Origin: Methylobacterium oryzae
GTDB lineage: Bacteria; Pseudomonadota; Alphaproteobacteria; Rhizobiales; Beijerinckiaceae
DNA length: 64,000 bases
NCBI RefSeq assembly: GCF_021398735.1
Contig: NZ_CP090349.1
Coordinates: 124,001 to 188,000 of the forward strand
Direction of reading: 5' to 3'
The notes below the pieces were generated by a model, which saw only the letters and a program-made list of their open reading frames with translations, did not search any database and was not told the DNA's origin. Below are positions 60,208-64,000 of the stretch, piece after piece (the first letter of the stretch is position 1; the number at the start of each line of letters is the position of its first letter). Made by a program: the position numbers and the translations under genes.

Positions 60208-62295
60208 ATGACCGAACTCACCTCGCTCAACGCCGGCCACGGTGGCGAGACACATCAGACCGCCGATGCGGACCACCCCGTGCTGACGACCAACCACGGT
60301 ACGCCGGTCTCCGACAATCAGAACCAGCTCAAGGCAGGGCCGCGTGGGCCGGTCCTGATCGAGGACGAGGTTTTCCGCGAGAAGATCAATCACTTCGATC
60401 ACGAGCGCATTCCGGAGCGGATCGTCCATGCACGTGGCTCCGCCGCGCATGGCTACTTCGAGTGCACGGAGAGCCTCGCCGACGTCACCGTCGCCGACCT
60501 GTTCCAAAAGAAGGGCCAGCGTACCGAGGTGTTCACCCGCTTCTCCACCGTGGCGGGCGGCGCCGGCTCGATCGACACGCCGCGCGACGTGCGCGGCTTC
60601 GCCGTCAAGTTCTACACCCGCGAGGGCAATTGGGACCTCGTCGGCAACAACATTCCGGTCTTTTTCATCCAGGACGCGATCAAGTTCCCGGACCTGATCC
60701 ACGCCGCCAAGATGGAGGCCGACCGGGGCTACCCGCAAGCGGCCACCGCCCATGACACGTTCTGGGATTTCATCAGCCTCATGCCCGAGTCGACCCACAT
60801 GATCATGTGGGCCATGTCGGACCGGACGCTGCCGCGCACCTTCGCCAACATGGAGGGCTTTGGCGTCCACACCTTCCGGTTCATCAACAAGGAAGGGAAG
60901 AGCACTTTCGTCAAGTTCCACTGGAAGCCCAAGGCTGGCCTCGCCTCGACCATCTGGGACGAGACCGTGAAGATCGCCGGAGCCGATCCGGACTTCCAGC
61001 GCCGTGACTTGTTTGAGCGGATCGAGCGCGGCGACTACCCGACCTGGGACCTCGGTGTGCAGCTGTTCGACGAGGCTTTTGCCTGCAGCCAGCCCTATGA
61101 CGTCCTCGACGCCACCAAGATCATCCCCGAGGAGGTGCTGCCGGTGCGGATCGTGGGGCGCATGGTGCTCGACCGCTATCCCGACAATTACTTCGCGGAG
61201 ACCGAGCAAGCGGCGTTCGTGCCGAGCCATGTCGTGCCAGGCATCGGCTTCACCAACGATCCGCTGCTCCAGGGTCGGCTGTTCAGCTACACGGACACAC
61301 AGCTGTCGCGGCTGGGCTCGGTCAACTTCCACCAACTCCCAATCAACGCCGCGAAGGGGCGGGCCTCGGCCGCCGGATGCCCATTCATGAACCAGCAGCG
61401 GGACGGCCACATGCAGATGGCCGTGCCGAAGGGCCGAGCCAACTATGAGCCCAACAGCCTCGCAAAGGTCGGAGAGCCAGGCGGCGCCCGTGAGGACGCG
61501 GCGAAGGGCTACAAGACCTACCCCTCGGACGAGGAAGGGCAGAAGCTGCGCGTCCGGCCGGAGAGCTTTGCCGACCACTACAGCCAGGCGCGGCTGTTCT
61601 TCCGCTCGATGGACCCGGCGGAACAGGCGCATATCGCCTCCGCGCTGGTGTTCGAGCTGTCTAAGGTAAGCCTGGAGCATATCCGGCTGCAGATGCTTGC
61701 CAACTTGCGCAACGTCGATGAGGATCTGGCGACACGGGTCGCCGACGGGCTGGCGATGGACCTACCCCCTGCGTCGCCGACCGCTGCACCGGTCCTGGAC
61801 ATGGAGCCGTCGCCGGCTCTTCGGATCATCCGCGGCCCATTGGAGCGGCACACGCTGGAAGGGCGCACCATCGGCATCCTGATTGCCGACGGAACGGATG
61901 CGGGCGAACTGCAATCGCTGAAGAAGGCGATCAAGGCGGCGGGCGGCCATGCGATGACGATCGCCCCAAAGGTCGGCAAGGTGCCGCTCTCGGACGGATC
62001 AGCCATCGCCGCGGACGCGCAACTGTTCGGTCAGCCTTCGGTGACGGTTGATGGCTGCGCGGTGATCCTGTCCGAGAAGGCTGCGGCGAAGCTCGTGAAG
62101 GAAGCGGCCGCGGTGCAGTGGGTGATGGATGCCTTCGGCCACCTAAAAGCCATCGGCCACAACGCGGCCGCCAAGCCGCTACTCGACAAGGCGGGCGTCG
62201 AGGTGGACGAGGGCGTGACAGACCTTGGTGGCTTCGTCGAGGCGACGAAGAAGCGCTACTGGGATCGTGAGCCGAAGGTCCGTACGCTGGCGTGA
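60208..62295 (+). CDS. katE: Large-subunit catalase (HPII/KatE type)
   Basis: Heme catalase of 695 residues that disproportionates hydrogen peroxide. The catalytic His is in [12 protein letters not shown] (about 74), the Asn in [16 protein letters not shown] (about 148), and the proximal heme-ligand Tyr in [14 protein letters not shown] (about 364). The C-terminal part from about 540 ([27 protein letters not shown]) is the flavodoxin/DJ-1-like domain found only in large-subunit catalases. The length is normal for this clade. The start has AAGGAGGA eight bases upstream. A GGAAAC...GGTT pair at 60158-60180 could be a general-stress (EcfG-type) promoter, but it does not fit the consensus well. 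Confidence 0.95.
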   Translation: MTELTSLNAGHGGETHQTADADHPVLTTNHGTPVSDNQNQLKAGPRGPVLIEDEVFREKINHFDHERIPERIVHARGSAAHGYFECTESLADVTVADLFQKKGQRTEVFTRFSTVAGGAGSIDTPRDVRGFAVKFYTREGNWDLVGNNIPVFFIQDAIKFPDLIHAAKMEADRGYPQAATAHDTFWDFISLMPESTHMIMWAMSDRTLPRTFANMEGFGVHTFRFINKEGKSTFVKFHWKPKAGLASTIWDETVKIAGADPDFQRRDLFERIERGDYPTWDLGVQLFDEAFACSQPYDVLDATKIIPEEVLPVRIVGRMVLDRYPDNYFAETEQAAFVPSHVVPGIGFTNDPLLQGRLFSYTDTQLSRLGSVNFHQLPINAAKGRASAAGCPFMNQQRDGHMQMAVPKGRANYEPNSLAKVGEPGGAREDAAKGYKTYPSDEEGQKLRVRPESFADHYSQARLFFRSMDPAEQAHIASALVFELSKVSLEHIRLQMLANLRNVDEDLATRVADGLAMDLPPASPTAAPVLDMEPSPALRIIRGPLERHTLEGRTIGILIADGTDAGELQSLKKAIKAAGGHAMTIAPKVGKVPLSDGSAIAADAQLFGQPSVTVDGCAVILSEKAAAKLVKEAAAVQWVMDAFGHLKAIGHNAAAKPLLDKAGVEVDEGVTDLGGFVEATKKRYWDREPKVRTLA

Positions 62296-62309
62296 ACAAC
62301 TGTTAGAAA

Positions 62310-62343
62310 CGATCGCCACATGGTCAAAAGCATGTGGCGATCG
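62310..62343 (+). terminator. Hairpin after katE
   Basis: CGATCGCCACATG (62310-62322) pairs perfectly with CATGTGGCGATCG (62331-62343) around GTCAAAAG, 14 bases after the stop: a 13-bp stem. The remaining gap to 62542 holds a short repeat match and the left end of the IS110 element. Confidence 0.7.
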
Positions 62344-62542
62344 TCCACATCTGATACAAGTCGGATGCACGATCGATTATTAGCGCCAGTATAAGCCAGC
62401 CGAGATCAGCCCGTCCGCTTCGGAGCAGATCCACCCAAGAAAGCAGATGGGGTGGATGGCTCCCGCTCCGACTGACGGCATCTCGGTGCCAAGATGTGGT
62501 CGCTGTCGAAGCAGCAGCCACGCTCATGCAGGAGCCATCCCC

Positions 62543-62619
62543 ATGGAGATCACCACCGTCGGCATCGATCTGGCCAAAAGCATCTTTCAGGTTCACGCCG
62601 TCGATGCAGCTGGGCACGT
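62543..62619 (+). pseudogene. IS110-family transposase, 5' part (interrupted by IS3)
   Basis: Starts MEITTVGIDLAKSIFQVHAV, the classical N-terminus of IS110 transposases with the first catalytic Asp (GIDLAK). It is cut at codon 26 (GHV) by the IS3 element at 62620. Reading across the junction to 63857 restores the frame (GHVVRKALRR). Confidence 0.9.
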
Positions 62620-62634
62620 TGGACTTGCTACGGT

Positions 62635-63510
62635 CTAATGGAGAGCGGTTTGGTGGGTGAAGCCCCTCTCGAACTGGATAGGGCTGGTGTAGCCCAGCGC
62701 CGAGTGACGGCGGCGGGGATTGTAGAAGCCATCGATGTAACGGGCCAGCGCGATGGTGGCCTCGGCTCGTGTCTGGAACGCGGTGCGCCAGACCAACTCG
62801 CTCTTCAGCGTCTTGAAGAACGTCTCGACCATCGCGTTATCATAACAATTTCCCTTGCCAGACATCGAGATCACGATGCCATGTCCTCGTAGTTCCGCCT
62901 GATACTCATTCGAACAGTACTGACTGCCGCGGTCTGAATGATGCAATAAACCTGGTCCGGTCCGTCGGACGACAAGGGCACGTCGCAGCGCGGTCAGCGC
63001 GAGTTCCTTGTGAAGACGGTCGCTCGCCGCCCAGCCCACGACCCGTCGAGAGTACAGGTCGAGGACCACCGCCAGGTACAGCCAACCCTCCCGCGTCCAG
63101 ATGTAGGAGATGTCGCTTCCCCACTTGCGATCGGGCCCGGCCGCCGTGAAGTCCTGGTCGAGGTGGTTGGGCGCGATCGGGAAGGCGTGGCCGCTGTCCG
63201 TCGTGCGCCGGAAGCGCCGCGGCTGGCGAGCCTTGAGCCCGTTCTCCCGCATCAGCCGGGCCACGCGTCTTCGGCCTGCCGCCAAACCCTGCTCGCGCAG
63301 CTCGTGGGTCATGCGCGGGCTGCCATACGTCTCGTGCGAGAGCGTGAAGGCGGAGCGGACGTGGGCAAGCAGCACGAGATCCTCGCGCTGCCGCGTCGAG
63401 GCCGGGCGGTTTTTCCAGGCGAAATAGCCGCTCGGACTGACGTCGAGGACCTTGCACAGGCGCGCGACCGGGAAGTCCTTCTTCGCCGCGTCGATGAGGC
63501 GGAACCTCAT
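62635..63510 (-). CDS. IS3-family transposase OrfB (DDE integrase core)
   Basis: Protein of 291 residues. An HTH_21-like N-terminus (VLDVSPSGYFAWKNRP and HETYGSPRMTHELRE) is followed by the catalytic core: Asp in WGSDISYIWTREGWLYLAVVLDLYSRRVVG, Asp in LLHHSDRGSQYCSNEY and Glu in CYDNAMVETFFKTLKSEL. It ends RRRHSALGYTSPIQFERGF. The start codon overlaps the orfA stop (ATGA), so the two are translated in tandem rather than needing the frameshift used by many IS3 members. The gene is intact. Confidence 0.95.
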   Translation of the reverse strand: MRFRLIDAAKKDFPVARLCKVLDVSPSGYFAWKNRPASTRQREDLVLLAHVRSAFTLSHETYGSPRMTHELREQGLAAGRRRVARLMRENGLKARQPRRFRRTTDSGHAFPIAPNHLDQDFTAAGPDRKWGSDISYIWTREGWLYLAVVLDLYSRRVVGWAASDRLHKELALTALRRALVVRRTGPGLLHHSDRGSQYCSNEYQAELRGHGIVISMSGKGNCYDNAMVETFFKTLKSELVWRTAFQTRAEATIALARYIDGFYNPRRRHSALGYTSPIQFERGFTHQTALH

Positions 63511-63803
63511 CGACTTCCCTCCTTGGCGAAAAAAGCCGTGGCCCGCTTCAGGATCTCCCGCTCCTGGCGTAGCACCTCGTTCTCGCGGCGCAGGCGCTTG
63601 AGCTCGGCGGCCATGTCCTCCTGCCGATCGGCTGGCGGATGGTCCATCTCCCGCTCGCGCCGGCCGTCGATCCAGTTGCGCAGCGTCGAGAGCCCGACGC
63701 CGAGATCGGCGGCGACCTCGCGGCGGGACCGCCCGCTCGTCTGCGCCAATCGCACCGCCTCTGCGCGAAACTCAGGGGTAAAGGTTTGCTTCCGGTCTGC
63801 CAT
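63507..63803 (-). CDS. IS3-family transposase OrfA
   Basis: Protein of 98 residues. The N-terminal HTH is FTPEFRAEAVRLAQTSGRSRREVAADLGVGLSTLRNWI, about 8-45, followed by a leucine-zipper-like coiled coil (AAELKRLRRENEVLRQEREILKRATAFFAKE) used for multimerisation. ATG 63803 has GGAGGAGG upstream. It binds the element's ends and acts with OrfB. Confidence 0.93.
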   Translation of the reverse strand: MADRKQTFTPEFRAEAVRLAQTSGRSRREVAADLGVGLSTLRNWIDGRREREMDHPPADRQEDMAAELKRLRRENEVLRQEREILKRATAFFAKEGSR

Positions 63804-63856
63804 CGGAACCCTCCTCCTCCAGGAAAAGAGCTCTCCACTTTTGCGGAGCAAGTCCA

Positions 63857-64000
63857 CGTCGTCGTTCGGAAGGCGCTGCGGCGGGCGCAGGTCACGCCGT
63901 TCTTCGCCAAGCTGCCACGGTGCCTGATCGGCATGGAGGCGTGCGGCACAGCGCACCACTGGGCCCGGGAACTCATAAAGCTCGGCCATGACGTGCGGCT
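63857..64000 (+). pseudogene. IS110-family transposase, continuation after the IS3 insertion (cut by window edge)
   Basis: From the duplicated CGT the frame resumes as VRKALRRAQVTPFFAKLPRCLIGMEACGTAHHWARELIKLGHDVRL, the conserved second block of IS110 transposases (GMEACGTAHHWAR). It runs off the end of the window. Confidence 0.88.

Larger units (their letters stand above)
62620..63856 (-). mobile_element. Complete IS3-family insertion sequence with 3-bp target duplication
   Basis: A 1237-bp element. The ends are TGGACTTGCTACGG (62620 onward) and, on the minus strand from 63856, TGGACTTGCTCCGC, giving matching terminal repeats. It is flanked by direct CGT (62617-62619 and 63857-63859), the 3-bp duplication expected of IS3. 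It carries orfA and orfB on the minus strand and is inserted in an IS110 transposase gene. Confidence 0.92.

Noticed and set aside
59902..61680. 592-codon minus-strand frame
   Set aside because: Antisense to katE; no domain and implausible composition.

Overview
The DNA is high-GC throughout. Gene content (paired DUF6894 proteins, a CheB-CheR fusion, many LysR/AraC/TetR regulators, a cobalt-type nitrile hydratase, a KatE catalase and numerous IS fragments) suggests an alphaproteobacterium of the Methylobacterium/Methylorubrum type. That assignment is inference from family content. I saw no rRNA, tRNA, replication gene, phage structural gene or CRISPR array. The window reads as an accessory stretch: short catabolic or stress operons, each with its own regulator, separated by intergenic repeats and IS debris.

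Layout. 1-7.4 kb: a truncated aldehyde dehydrogenase, an XRE/MmyB regulator, an IS scar, a LysR regulator, then an amino-acid ABC transporter, a DadA-type oxidase and RidA in one operon. 8.3-14.4 kb: a TetR regulator with two matching operators, a DJ-1/PfpI protein, an Rrf2 regulator overlapping a thioredoxin-reductase-like flavoprotein, AraC, an aldo/keto reductase and an SRPBCC protein, which together look like electrophile/redox defence. 14.5-26.0 kb: enzymes acting on C-N bonds (amidase; acetamidase/formamidase with an NMT1-type ABC transporter; an HD hydrolase opposite a GlxA-type regulator; nitrile hydratase with a CobW GTPase and a small accessory protein). 26.2-30.1 kb: a compact tyrosine recombinase, DUF6894 and a chemoreceptor. 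30.1-35.8 kb: aminotransferase, enoyl-CoA hydratase and CaiB CoA-transferase divergent from an MFS carrier and GntR regulator, with strong operator-like palindromes between them. 36-41 kb: small membrane and hypothetical genes, an Imm50-like orphan, and the CheB-CheR-PAS fusion. 41.4-42.9 kb: an IS1182 element. 43-47 kb: an atypical response regulator and an ECF sigma/anti-sigma pair flanked by DoxX and DUF417 membrane proteins. 47.5-55.8 kb: an old-yellow-enzyme reductase, LysR, AraC, a mercuric-reductase-like flavoprotein, GH15 and a CGNR regulator. 56-59.5 kb: an alpha/beta hydrolase, MDR dehydrogenase, SDR and haloacid dehalogenase operon. 59.5-64 kb: a transposase remnant, KatE, and an IS3 element nested inside an IS110 transposase gene.

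The most notable feature the genes do not explain is a family of related, mosaic intergenic repeats (about 60-250 bp) found at eight or more places; one copy is split by the IS1182 element. Other points for follow-up are a response regulator lacking the acidic pair, an SDR lacking the YxxxK residues, operator pairs whose regulators can be guessed from position, and small membrane-protein genes of 33 and 59 codons.
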